64,000 nucleotides of DNA, taken from Pedobacter sp. Bi126 (lineage in GTDB: Bacteria; Bacteroidota; Bacteroidia; Sphingobacteriales; Sphingobacteriaceae). The notes beneath the pieces were generated by a model. It worked only from the letters and a program-made list of their open reading frames with translations. It did no database searches and was not told the DNA's origin. This document shows, piece after piece, positions 36,106 to 45,188 of the stretch. The DNA lies in contig NZ_CAKKMS010000002.1 in assembly GCF_918698245.1 (NCBI RefSeq), positions 1,114,550-1,178,549 on the forward strand, in the 5' to 3' direction. Positions within the stretch are counted from its first letter, which is position 1; every line of letters begins with the position of its first letter. The position numbers and the translations under genes are program-made.

Positions 36106-37677
36106 TCAAGGTTTTTGCCACCAAACGTTAGTTGATATTACATCTGGCCCCTGCGCGGCAACGGCAGCCTGGTAATTTGTCGGGTTTGCAGATTGAACAT
36201 ATACCGGGTAGGTCATCCTTGCGGGCATTACACCGCCGTTTCTTAAACCAGGACCTTTTGGCAGCACCGGGTGTCCTGTGCGGCGATACTCGAACCATTG
36301 TTGCATGTCTACCAGAAATAACGCATAATATTTCTGTACGTGAATCTGTTCGAGCTTATCTTCAGTTGATCCTGTATTCAACCAGTCAATATCTGCATCA
36401 TTCACATACTTTGTAAATACGGGGCTGGTAATTGAGGTAGGGAAATTGGGCACCCAATAGTTTATCGCTGCAGTCATACCACCGTAGTAATAGTTTTCTG
36501 CTGATCCGCCGATATAACCTTTTAATGCTGCCTCGGCTAAAATAAACTGCACCTCAGCGTAATTCATCAGGATTCCGGTTTGTGCTGACTGTTGCAAAGA
36601 TCTGGCACCAATTGCTACACTTGAGCTGGTTTGATCATAAGAATAAAAATAGGCCTGTTTAACCACGCCTGCACCAATAGCATAACCACTTGGCACCCCC
36701 ACAAAGCCGCCGGGCCCCTGCGAGATACCCAATCGGTTGATACCGTTATTTGCATAACCATTGGCAGTGTTGATATCTATACGCGGATCATTCCAATTCG
36801 CCAACCGCTCAATGAAAAAACTTCCAATGGCTGGCGATCTAAAATCCTGTACCCTTACGCCATTTACATATGGATTAACGAAGGGGTCTGTTCCGGTTAA
36901 ACCGGTCCATTTTAAAGTGGCCGATTCTGTATTATTGGTCATGATAGGGTATTTTGCAGGATTGGCATCTACAATCTCTTTAATTTTTGCGATTACCTGC
37001 GCAGCCACTTCTGCTTTACCCGAAACCCTTAATAACAACCTTAAATATAGGGAATTGCAGAATTTACGCCATTTAGCAATATCGCCTTTAAAGATTGGAT
37101 CGCTTGAAGCTGTAATGGCCGTTCCTTCTGTTAATAAAGCATTTGCCTCTTCCAGTTTTTTAAACATATCCAGGTAAATGGCCTGCTGCTGATCAAAGGC
37201 GGGTTCTAAAACGCCGCCAGTACCTTGATTGGACTGGAAATAAGGTATATCGCCATAAGTATCAGATAACATGGAGTAGATCCAGGACTGGCACACCAAA
37301 GAAATGCCCTGGTACGATTTATTTTCCATACCGGGTTTTCCGGCCAGTTTATAAATGTCTTTAAAATTGGTTAACTGTATGTACCAGGCATTCCACAAAT
37401 AATCTGAATAGGTATTCCTGTATTCATATCTGAAAACAGTACCATCTCCATCGCTAATACTTACCGTTACCTGCATAAGCTCATTGTTAAAGTTACGGTT
37501 ACGGATCATCCCAGGGGTAAGGGTATTGACCAAAGCCGGAGCCAATAATTTATCCGGTGTGGAAGTCAGGATATTGATTGGATCAATATTAACCTCCTGA
37601 AAATTTTTATCGCAAGCTGAAAGCGCCGTCATCGACATGCCTAAAACTGCAATAACTTTATATAGATTCTTTTTCAT
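36106..37677 (-). CDS. SusD/RagB-family outer-membrane lipoprotein
   Basis: A 523-residue lipoprotein (MKKNLYKVIAVLGMSMTALSAC). Helix-rich N-terminal tetratricopeptide-like segments include FKDIYKLAG and YQGISLVCQSWIYSMLSDTYGDIPY, which is diagnostic of SusD proteins. Later parts include YAEVQFILAEAALKGYIGGSAENYYYGG. SusD acts as a lid on its SusC partner and captures the substrate at the surface. It lies 12 bases after the SusC gene. The type of substrate (glycan or peptide) cannot be read directly; no glycoside hydrolase is in this operon. Confidence 0.93.
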   Translation of the reverse strand: MKKNLYKVIAVLGMSMTALSACDKNFQEVNIDPINILTSTPDKLLAPALVNTLTPGMIRNRNFNNELMQVTVSISDGDGTVFRYEYRNTYSDYLWNAWYIQLTNFKDIYKLAGKPGMENKSYQGISLVCQSWIYSMLSDTYGDIPYFQSNQGTGGVLEPAFDQQQAIYLDMFKKLEEANALLTEGTAITASSDPIFKGDIAKWRKFCNSLYLRLLLRVSGKAEVAAQVIAKIKEIVDANPAKYPIMTNNTESATLKWTGLTGTDPFVNPYVNGVRVQDFRSPAIGSFFIERLANWNDPRIDINTANGYANNGINRLGISQGPGGFVGVPSGYAIGAGVVKQAYFYSYDQTSSSVAIGARSLQQSAQTGILMNYAEVQFILAEAALKGYIGGSAENYYYGGMTAAINYWVPNFPTSITSPVFTKYVNDADIDWLNTGSTEDKLEQIHVQKYYALFLVDMQQWFEYRRTGHPVLPKGPGLRNGGVMPARMTYPVYVQSANPTNYQAAVAAQGPDVISTNVWWQKP

Positions 37678-37689
37678 TTTTTTAAAAGA

Positions 37690-40600
37690 TTATATGCCTA
37701 TTGATAAATTGAAACCATAAGTTCTGGTTGAAGGAAACTGACCGATTTCGAAACCGGTAACAATGTCAGAACCGCTAAGTGTACCAAATTCCGGATCGAA
37801 CATTGGCCATGGCGACCAGATGAACAGGTTACGTCCGTACACACCAAAAGTTGCAGATGAAAGACCTAATTTTCTCAAGAATTTAGGGTTAAACCTATAA
37901 TTTAAAGAAGCTTCCCTGAATTTGATAAAATCAGTACTGAATGTACTTCCTTCAGCATTATCGGCCCCCATCTGCGAACGGTAATATTCGTCAATATCAT
38001 AAGCGATAGTCGTGTTTGGTACGTAAGAGCCATCAGCCAGTTGCACCACACCATTACCAATAATACCGTTATATCTACCAGGTAAAGTGCTGGTTAATTT
38101 ACCTTGCTCGACCATTTTGTAGTTTAACAAAGAGTGCGCAACTGCACCTACCTGAGCATCGAACAATACACTTAAACTCAAACTTTTATAGGCAAAGGTA
38201 CTTCCGATACTGAATTTATATTTAGGCATGGTATTTCCTAAGTAAACTACATCATTGGTAATTTTTGCAAAGCCGGTTGTTGCATCGTAAACCACGTTTC
38301 CCTGCGGATCGCGTACATAACCCCTACCGTATAAATCGCCCATACTACCACCAACCTTCGCTACAATCTGGCCGCCCGCTACCGGACCGGTACGCAGGAT
38401 GATCGAACTATCAGACAATGCTTTAATGACGTTGGAGTTGGAAGCAAAAGTGGCATTCATAGTCCACTTAAAACCACCTTTTGTAGTAATTGGTGTTCCG
38501 TTTAAAGCGACCTCAACACCCGTATTATTTACCTGTCCGGCATTGATCAGGGCCTGGTTAAAACCCGAGGAGCGGTCTACAATCCTGGTTAAAATCTGGT
38601 TTTTGGTATTTCCTGCATAAACTGCAACATCAAAGCCTAATCTGCCTTTGAATAAACTTACCTCTGTACCTACCTCATAGGTGGTCGTTTTTAAAGGCTT
38701 TAAATTTTCGTTCGGTAAAATAACCGGGTTTACCAATGAACTGTCTGGATAAGTTCCATTAGCGGCTAAAGAATACGTATACGCCGTACGGTAAGGGGTG
38801 GTACCCCCACTGCCTACCTGTGAAACCGAAGCTCTTAATTTGGCGAAACTAATTACCTTAGGTAGTTTAAAGAATTCTGAAAGTACAAAACTGGTACTGA
38901 TTGCCGGGTAGAAGAACCCCACATTATCTGTTCTGGTGGCTGTAGCCAATACACTGCTCCAATCTTTACGGCCGGTAAGTTCTACATACCAGTAATTTTT
39001 ATAATTGGTCGATAAAACCCCATAAAAACTATTGATCCTGTATCTGCTCGTATCGGGAATAGAAATTAACGGGTATAAATTGTTGGTTAGTTCATATACA
39101 TTCGGAATGACAAGACCATCGGCACGCAGATCCGATTTATTGTATTTGTTTCTTAACTCGCTACCGCCCACAGTGGCATTGACCGTAAAATCTTTACTGA
39201 TCTTTTTTTCATATCTTAACAAGAAGTCGATATTGGTTTCTTGTGCCTTAATGTGCTGTTGACGTACAGAACCCTGTGGCAAGCGGCTTCCGGCATCATA
39301 CGGACGCTCCTGAGCACGTCTTTCTTCAGAATAATCGATACTCGATCTAACTAACAAGCTCAATTCTTTATTGAACTGGTAGCTGGCCTGAACATTTGCT
39401 GTAAGGTTGTTACGGCCTGTTCTGTTTATAAATTCATTGACTACTGCATATGGGTTTTCGGGAAATGAACTAAAAGGATATTTGATCGATAAATTTTCTT
39501 TACCATTTGCCCAATAATTCTTGATCCAATCGATACTGGCATTCGGCTGCCAGAAAATGAACCAGTACATTAAAGATTGGTTACCATAACCTGCGCCAGG
39601 TAAGTTATCGCTAAAACGGTTGCCATAATTGATTTTGGTTGTTATTTTTAACTTCGAGCTTACATCTGTATTGGTTGATAAGGTAATCGTTGTACGCTCA
39701 ATACCGGTTTTAGGCACAATCCAGGTATTGTTCTGGTTCGTAACCGAAAAACGGGAGGTAGTATTTTTATAACGGCCATCCAAACTTAAAGAATTGGTCA
39801 GGTTTTCGCCTGTGCTAAAAAAGTCTCTGATTTCGTTTTTATATGGTACCCATGGTGTTCTGGTTTTACCTGTAGTTTGCGTAACCGGATCGTATTGGAA
39901 GAACATCTGACCATCGAAACGCGGTCCGTAAGCCGAGCTGGTTCCGCTTGTACTTGCACCATCGGCAGTTGTACCGTAAGCGTAATAAGGAGCCCCGTCT
40001 AAACCCTGGCCATATTCATATTGTAAATCAGGCCAACGGTTTACTTCTTCAAAAGATCCGTTAGAAGTAAATTTGATACCTACTTTTTTACGTTTCGAAT
40101 TGCCCGATTTGGTGGTGATGATAACTGCTCCGTTTGCACCACGCTGTCCATACAAAGCAGCAGCTCCAGGGCCTTTTAACACGGTTACACTTTCAATGTC
40201 TTCCGGGTTGATATCGTTGATCGAACTCCCGTAATCGGCAGGCATATTATCGCTACCGGTACCGTACACACCGTCCGAACTGTTTGCAGTTCTTCTGCCT
40301 CCGCTGTTGTTAATGACTACTCCATCTAATACAATCAAAGCCTCATTATCTCCGGTAAGGTTATTCTCACCCCTCAAAATAATTTTATTTGAACCTGCCG
40401 GACCGCTGTTCGATCTGATCAGGTTCAAACCCGCAACCTTGCCCGAAAGCGCATCTGTCCAGTTGGTCGATACCGCATCGGTTAACTGTGTACTATCGAT
40501 TTTGGTTACGGCATAACCCAGTGCTTTTTCCTGTCTTTTAATACCTAAAGCGGTTACCACTACTTCATTTAGTGAATGATCAGCCGCTTTTAACTGAAAA

Positions 40601-41187
40601 TTAACCTTGGTTGTAGCGCCATTGGTTACTTTTACCTGTTGTTTACGTGCTACTTCATAAGAAATGAACCTCGCCTCGATGGTATAGGTACCAGCAGCCA
40701 CATTCAGGTTAAACTCGCCATTATTATTGGTTTGGCCCAACAGATTTAATTCTACTACTTTAATCGTTGCAGCTGGTACCGGATCGTTGTTTTCATCAAC
40801 CACCATACCTGTTAATTTCCCTGAAACCATATTTTTTGGGGTAATAACAATACTGCCATTCGCATTGATATTATAATTAAAAGGCAATCCTTTTAATAAC
40901 AGGTCCATTACCTCATTTACAGGACGTAAACCACGTGCAACGTAAACCTTTTTCTGATCGTTTAACAGGGTATTATTATAAGCAATCGTATTTCCGCTAA
41001 GCTTTTCTACATTTTCAAAAGCTTTTTTTAATGTTATTCCGTCTGCTTCGAATAAGATCTTCTTATCCGATTGTGCATTTGCATTATTGCTGATCGAGAG
41101 CATACCAACAACAATGAATGTCATCAATATGGTCAGTTTTGAGTGATACTGATGGATGTTTTTCATCCACCCGGTATTAATTTTCAT
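37690..41187 (-). CDS. SusC/RagA-family TonB-linked outer-membrane receptor
   Basis: About 1165 residues. An N-terminal signal sequence (HSKLTILMTFIVVGMLSISNNANAQ) is followed by an STN domain (~60-130), the hallmark of receptors that signal to a FecR anti-sigma factor. A carboxypeptidase-regulatory-like domain (LTGMVVDENNDPVPAATIKV), a plug (VTALGIKRQEKALGYAVTK, ITTKSG) and a large barrel ending in FNLSIGI follow. It imports a bulky nutrient using TonB energy. ATG 41187 is preferred over 41256. It is encoded just downstream of its FecR and ECF sigma genes, and followed by SusD and a DUF5689 protein. Confidence 0.95.
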   Translation of the reverse strand: MKINTGWMKNIHQYHSKLTILMTFIVVGMLSISNNANAQSDKKILFEADGITLKKAFENVEKLSGNTIAYNNTLLNDQKKVYVARGLRPVNEVMDLLLKGLPFNYNINANGSIVITPKNMVSGKLTGMVVDENNDPVPAATIKVVELNLLGQTNNNGEFNLNVAAGTYTIEARFISYEVARKQQVKVTNGATTKVNFQLKAADHSLNEVVVTALGIKRQEKALGYAVTKIDSTQLTDAVSTNWTDALSGKVAGLNLIRSNSGPAGSNKIILRGENNLTGDNEALIVLDGVVINNSGGRRTANSSDGVYGTGSDNMPADYGSSINDINPEDIESVTVLKGPGAAALYGQRGANGAVIITTKSGNSKRKKVGIKFTSNGSFEEVNRWPDLQYEYGQGLDGAPYYAYGTTADGASTSGTSSAYGPRFDGQMFFQYDPVTQTTGKTRTPWVPYKNEIRDFFSTGENLTNSLSLDGRYKNTTSRFSVTNQNNTWIVPKTGIERTTITLSTNTDVSSKLKITTKINYGNRFSDNLPGAGYGNQSLMYWFIFWQPNASIDWIKNYWANGKENLSIKYPFSSFPENPYAVVNEFINRTGRNNLTANVQASYQFNKELSLLVRSSIDYSEERRAQERPYDAGSRLPQGSVRQQHIKAQETNIDFLLRYEKKISKDFTVNATVGGSELRNKYNKSDLRADGLVIPNVYELTNNLYPLISIPDTSRYRINSFYGVLSTNYKNYWYVELTGRKDWSSVLATATRTDNVGFFYPAISTSFVLSEFFKLPKVISFAKLRASVSQVGSGGTTPYRTAYTYSLAANGTYPDSSLVNPVILPNENLKPLKTTTYEVGTEVSLFKGRLGFDVAVYAGNTKNQILTRIVDRSSGFNQALINAGQVNNTGVEVALNGTPITTKGGFKWTMNATFASNSNVIKALSDSSIILRTGPVAGGQIVAKVGGSMGDLYGRGYVRDPQGNVVYDATTGFAKITNDVVYLGNTMPKYKFSIGSTFAYKSLSLSVLFDAQVGAVAHSLLNYKMVEQGKLTSTLPGRYNGIIGNGVVQLADGSYVPNTTIAYDIDEYYRSQMGADNAEGSTFSTDFIKFREASLNYRFNPKFLRKLGLSSATFGVYGRNLFIWSPWPMFDPEFGTLSGSDIVTGFEIGQFPSTRTYGFNLSIGI

Positions 41188-41305
41188 ATCTTTACTAAGT
41201 TTTACTTTTTCAAATGAGTTTAAACAGTTTTTCCGGGTCCGGAATGTGTTCAGCATTTCGGACTATTTTATTTTTGTAACCTTATACCATATCTACTTTC
41301 ATAAT

Positions 41306-42310
41306 TTATTGTTCATAAATAATTACCTTGTTTTCATAGATTTTATATTTTGCACCAGACAGCCTGGCAATTACTTCCATAACCTGATTTACAGTACTTT
41401 TATTAAATTTTGCGGTAAGTTTCATTGCTTTTAAGGTTTCGCTTTTAATTACGACCTCAACATCATATTCCCTGGCAACCATTTCGGCGATCTCGCTTAA
41501 CGGTTTACCGTAAAAAAACAGTTTGTATTCCCGCCAGCTGTCAAAATCAGTAGCGTTTACAACAGCTTTGGTGGACGCCCCACTTTCTTTTGTGATGTTT
41601 AGCTGCTCGTTTGGCAAAAGAAATTTAACAGGTTCTGCTTTGCCGTTATTTTTTACAATAACCCCCACTTTACCGGTTTGAACGGTTATGCTGATTGCTT
41701 TGGCAGACTGGTAAGCATTAATATTGAATGAAGTACCCAAAACAGTTGTGCTTACTTTCCCGGTGTAAACCACAAATGGCTGTTTATTGCGATGCTGCAC
41801 GTCGAAAAAAGCCTCGCCCTCGAGATAAACTATTCTTTTGCTTGCATTAAAGTTTTGGGCATAGCGGATTTTACTATCGCCATTCAGGTAAATATTTGAT
41901 CCATCGGGCATGGTTATCAGTCTTTTCTGCCCTTTCGGATTATAAATCTCCTGGTAAGTAATAGCAACAACTGGTTTTGCACGGTTAACGTTAAAGTAGA
42001 TGACCGGCAACATTAAAATGACGATTGCAGCTGCAATGCTGATGTACCTCCGGTAGTTGATTTTTTTGATTTCTGCAGTTTGCACAGCTGTATTTTTTGC
42101 CAGGTGCTGCTGAATGGATGCCCAGCTTTTCTGCTGGTCTGCAGGCTTGTTCAGAAACTGATCTGCTGCTTCGAAGGCCTGTAACGTTTCCCTGAAAAGC
42201 TGCTGGTTCTGCTGACTGCTTTCCACCCAGATCAGTAAATCGGTAAGGTCTTCGCTTCGGATCGTTTTCTTGCTGTAATCTTCTATTAATTTATAGTAAT
42301 GTTGGTCCAT
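41306..42310 (-). CDS. FecR-family anti-sigma factor
   Basis: A 334-residue protein. Residues 1-85 are cytoplasmic, a transmembrane helix follows (ISIAAAIVILMLPVIYFNV), and the periplasmic part carries KRLITMPDGSNIYLNGDSKIRYAQNF and VLGTSFNINAYQSAK. The C-terminal FecR domain (LTAKFNKSTVNQVMEVIARLSG) resembles an STN domain. It couples the SusC STN signal to the ECF sigma factor encoded 121 bases upstream. Confidence 0.93.
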   Translation of the reverse strand: MDQHYYKLIEDYSKKTIRSEDLTDLLIWVESSQQNQQLFRETLQAFEAADQFLNKPADQQKSWASIQQHLAKNTAVQTAEIKKINYRRYISIAAAIVILMLPVIYFNVNRAKPVVAITYQEIYNPKGQKRLITMPDGSNIYLNGDSKIRYAQNFNASKRIVYLEGEAFFDVQHRNKQPFVVYTGKVSTTVLGTSFNINAYQSAKAISITVQTGKVGVIVKNNGKAEPVKFLLPNEQLNITKESGASTKAVVNATDFDSWREYKLFFYGKPLSEIAEMVAREYDVEVVIKSETLKAMKLTAKFNKSTVNQVMEVIARLSGAKYKIYENKVIIYEQ

Positions 42311-42431
42311 TATTCCTGCTGTTCTATGGGTAAGACAGGATAAACGGAGAAGATACGTAGCTAAAAAAGTTAAGTTATGATTAATAAAATGTTAACAAGC
42401 CGGATGATGTATACCGAATTAAAACCGGCAT

Positions 42432-42998
42432 TTAAATGGCCGACCGATCGGTTGCCAGCTGCCTGAAGCTTTTTACCGCCTGGTACAACAGTGTTTCTAC
42501 AGTTCTCACAGAGATACCCAATATCTCTGAAATCATATTTTTTCCCAGCAGGTCGATCCGGCTCATGAGCAGCACCTCGCGCTGACGTTCGGGCAGCAAA
42601 TTAATTAAGCCGATAATTTCGGTATACGATTCGCGGCTGGCCAGCAAATCATGTGGATTTAAATAAATATCGGGATAACTCAAACTATCCTCGTGATCGC
42701 TTAAACTTAACGTGTTTAATTTTACGCGTTGTATTTCATTATACGAAAGATTTTTGGCTGAAGCAAAAAGATATTTTTTAATCGATTTAATCTGCAGGTC
42801 ATTCCGCTTGTCCCACAATTTCATAAACAAATCTGCAATAAGTTCTTCGGCCTTACTAAAATCCCGTATGTAGATGGATGTGAACTTACATAAGGCCGGA
42901 TAATACCTATTGAACAAAGTTTCAAGAGCAAGGCTATCGTCATTAACTAACAAAGACATTAAATCTTCGTCACTCTTGCTTACATATATGTCCTTCAT
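42432..42998 (-). CDS. ECF-type RNA polymerase sigma factor
   Basis: A 188-residue sigma factor with region 2 (DSLALETLFNRYYPALCKFTS, KAEELIADLFMKLWDKR) and region 4 (LLPERQREVLLMSRIDLLGKNMISEILGISVRTVETLLYQ). It heads the unit of sigma, FecR, SusC, SusD and DUF5689. Its activity is probably set by the FecR protein next to it. A TAATTTTG -7 element lies 7 bases before the start codon. Confidence 0.92.
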   Translation of the reverse strand: MKDIYVSKSDEDLMSLLVNDDSLALETLFNRYYPALCKFTSIYIRDFSKAEELIADLFMKLWDKRNDLQIKSIKKYLFASAKNLSYNEIQRVKLNTLSLSDHEDSLSYPDIYLNPHDLLASRESYTEIIGLINLLPERQREVLLMSRIDLLGKNMISEILGISVRTVETLLYQAVKSFRQLATDRSAI

Positions 42999-43005
42999 GC
43001 GAACG

Positions 43006-43013
43006 CAAAATTA
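43006..43013 (-). promoter_or_regulatory. -7 element before the island ECF sigma gene
   Basis: The minus strand reads TAATTTTG, an exact TANNTTTG match. A TTG lies 17 bases further upstream, slightly closer than the usual 19-21. Confidence 0.45.
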
Positions 43014-43223
43014 GACAATCAAGGTTACGGCAACATTAAGAAAACTTTGCGTTTAGGTTAGCGATGTATTAATTTGGTTGAATCCAAATTCAAAACATAT
43101 TTTTGCAGCTTATTCAGTCTTGATACCAAAGGTAAATAACTTCTCCTAATACCGTCAAATTCGTTAGTACTGCTACTATCGATTTAAGTAGGCACAGTGT
43201 TACCTACAACCTCCTGTCAATTC

Positions 43224-43680
43224 CTACATCATTCTCTCATCTAAAAAACTATAAAACCCATATCTTGAAACGATCAGGTGGTCATGCACACTGATCCCTA
43301 AGATATCCCCCACCGGACTTCAGTTTTCTGGTCAATGCCAGATCAGCATCACTCGGAGATAACTCGCCACTTGGATGGTTATGTGCCAATATAATTGCAC
43401 TCGCACAGGCCTTCAGTGCAACCGCAAAAATCACCTTAGGATCAGCAACCGTTCCCAAAAAACCGCCTTGTGAAATATTCACCACACCCAATGCCTTACC
43501 CCTCCTGTTGAGCAAAATCACTTTAAACTCTTCCACAAGCTCCAACCTTCCATTATCCCAACGACCTCTCAAAACCTCATAAGCTCCCCTGGAAGAGGTA
43601 ACCTGTGGCAACTCTGCCATTTTCAATGCCGGACGGTAACTGATCTCAATCTCTGCTACTTTAAAACTTAAATTTTCCAT
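43224..43680 (-). pseudogene. radC: radC-family (JAB domain) gene with a single-base frameshift
   Basis: ATG 43680 opens a RadC-type protein whose JAMM motif HNHPSGELSPSDAD is intact. At a run of five G (43311-43307) the frame changes and stops early after GGGYLRDQCA (43282). Reading on one base over gives GDILGISVHDHLIVSRYGF, then YSFLDERMM and TAG at 43224, the normal RadC C-terminus. Removing one G would restore a protein of about 151 residues. Mobile elements in Bacteroidota often carry such short RadC proteins. A sequencing error in the G run cannot be excluded. Confidence 0.8.
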
Positions 43681-44228
43681 AATTTTTCTGATTTAATTAT
43701 GGAACCCAGCAAGGTTCAGCTTCTGCCAAAGCAAAAGGAGGAACGGAATAAATGGGTAAGCGGGCAAAGGCTAGGTGTGTTTATGCCGGAAATTCCTTTG
43801 CGTGCCAGAAATGAACCTTAAATTGGTCAGAATTAAATAAGAAAAGCACCTATCTTAAAAAAAGTTAAAATTTCTTTACTGTGAAATGGATTGCATGTGT
43901 AAAGCCTCTATGGAGGCAACAGCAGATTCAATAATATCATCTTCAAAAATATTTGAAGCTGTTCCTATAATTTTACACCACTAATATTCGCTATTGAGAA
44001 ACAGCACTCTCATGTACCTTCAACGCTACCGCAAAACCACATTAGAATAAGCGACAGCTCGCAAAAAGTCACCTTCTCAAATATTCACTCATCAAATATC
44101 AGGTCCTAAATGGTTTAAGATTCAGCAAGTTATCAACACACGGGCGAGATAACCACCGACGTTATTTTAGTTTTTGCATTGCTACTTTTTATTTATAAAA
44201 AAACTGATTTACAGATAGATGTATTTTC
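43681..44228. other. Gene-free right end of the island
   Basis: About 550 bases between radC and the right att repeat without a supportable gene. It may hold the right arm sites or remnants of the recombination module; no clear repeat matching the left end was seen apart from the att core. Confidence 0.35.
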
Positions 44229-44246
44229 TGTATCGGCAAATAATCC
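44229..44246 (+). repeat. Right attachment-site repeat (attR)
   Basis: TGTATCGGCAAATAATCC is identical to the copy over the mnmE stop codon. With the two preceding T residues and C (TTC) it spells FCIGK-stop, although no mnmE gene is attached. Imperfect similarity extends to about 44275. Confidence 0.75.
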
Positions 44247-44390
44247 AGCAAAATAACCGCTAATTTCGATAATTTAACCAATTTTTTTGATGGTGAATCG
44301 CCTTACACTGCCATTTTCTATTTAATATTCCCTGTATATACCGTTGCATATCCAGCTTGAAAAATTATTATCTTTACAGACAATCGAAAT

Positions 44391-45188
44391 ATGAACGTAA
44401 TTGAAAGAAACAATGTAATTGTCAAAGGAGCTGGCGCTAATGTGATGATATTCGCACACGGTTTTGGCTGTGATCAGAACATGTGGCGTTTTGTTTATCC
44501 TGCTTTCGAGCCTGAATACAAGATTGTATTATTTGACCATGTTGGCGCTGGCAGCTCAGATCTTTCGGCTTATTCCTACAAGAAATACGATAATCTTGAT
44601 GGTTATGCCCATGATATTATAGAAATTGCAAACACGCTGAAAGTCAAAGATATGGTTTTTGTGGGGCATTCGGTCAGTGCAATCATGGGCCTTATTGCAG
44701 CGGATATCGCCCCTGAACTGTTCAAAAGCATTATTCTGGTTAGTCCTTCCCCATCTTATATCAATGATGAGGGATATATCGGTGGCTTCAACAGATCTGA
44801 GATTGACGAGTTACTCGAATCATTAGAAAATAACCACCTTGGCTGGTCCATGGCCATGGCTCCGGTTATTATGGGCAATCCCGATAGAAAGGAGCTTGGA
44901 GGTGAATTATCCAATAGCTTCTGTAAAACAGATCCCGAAATTGCCAAACATTTTGCCCGTACTACTTTTCTAACCGATAAGCGTGATATACTTCAACAGG
45001 CCAAGATACCTTCACTGATTCTTCAATGCAGCAATGACATAATCGCACCTGTGGAAATTGGCCATTATATGCATGAGCGTATGCCAGACAGTAAACTTGT
45101 CATCATGAATGCTACAGGTCATTGCCCAAACTTAAGTGCTCCAGAAGAAACCATTGCTGCCATCACTAGCTATCTCCATGGATTATAA
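44391..45188 (+). CDS. RsbQ-like alpha/beta hydrolase
   Basis: A 265-residue alpha/beta hydrolase with catalytic triad S94 (VGHSVSA), D216 (QCSNDIIAP) and H244 (ATGHCPN). Positions and length match Bacillus RsbQ, which is required by the PAS-domain phosphatase RsbP for energy-stress signalling; plant KAI2/D14 receptors belong to the same group. It probably hydrolyses or binds a small hydrophobic molecule and passes the signal on. The next gene, a PAS histidine kinase, overlaps its 3' end by 11 bases, which supports a direct functional link. Confidence 0.88.
   Translation: MNVIERNNVIVKGAGANVMIFAHGFGCDQNMWRFVYPAFEPEYKIVLFDHVGAGSSDLSAYSYKKYDNLDGYAHDIIEIANTLKVKDMVFVGHSVSAIMGLIAADIAPELFKSIILVSPSPSYINDEGYIGGFNRSEIDELLESLENNHLGWSMAMAPVIMGNPDRKELGGELSNSFCKTDPEIAKHFARTTFLTDKRDILQQAKIPSLILQCSNDIIAPVEIGHYMHERMPDSKLVIMNATGHCPNLSAPEETIAAITSYLHGL

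Larger units (their letters stand above)
17892..44246. mobile_element. Proposed 26-kb genomic island integrated at the mnmE 3' end
   Basis: The segment is bounded by an exact 18-bp direct repeat at 17892-17909 and 44229-44246. The left copy is the mnmE 3' end; the right copy also spells FCIGK-stop with one silent change just upstream (TTT versus TTC). Similarity continues imperfectly for about 25 more bases (CTAATTTCGA is shared). Inside lie remnants typical of Bacteroidota integrative elements: short tandem repeats, a truncated zinc-ribbon protein, a frameshifted radC and a umuC fragment. The 3' end of mnmE (trmE/thdF) is a known target for island integrases, as in SGI1 of Salmonella. No integrase or transfer gene is left, so the island is probably immobile now. 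Confidence 0.7.
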
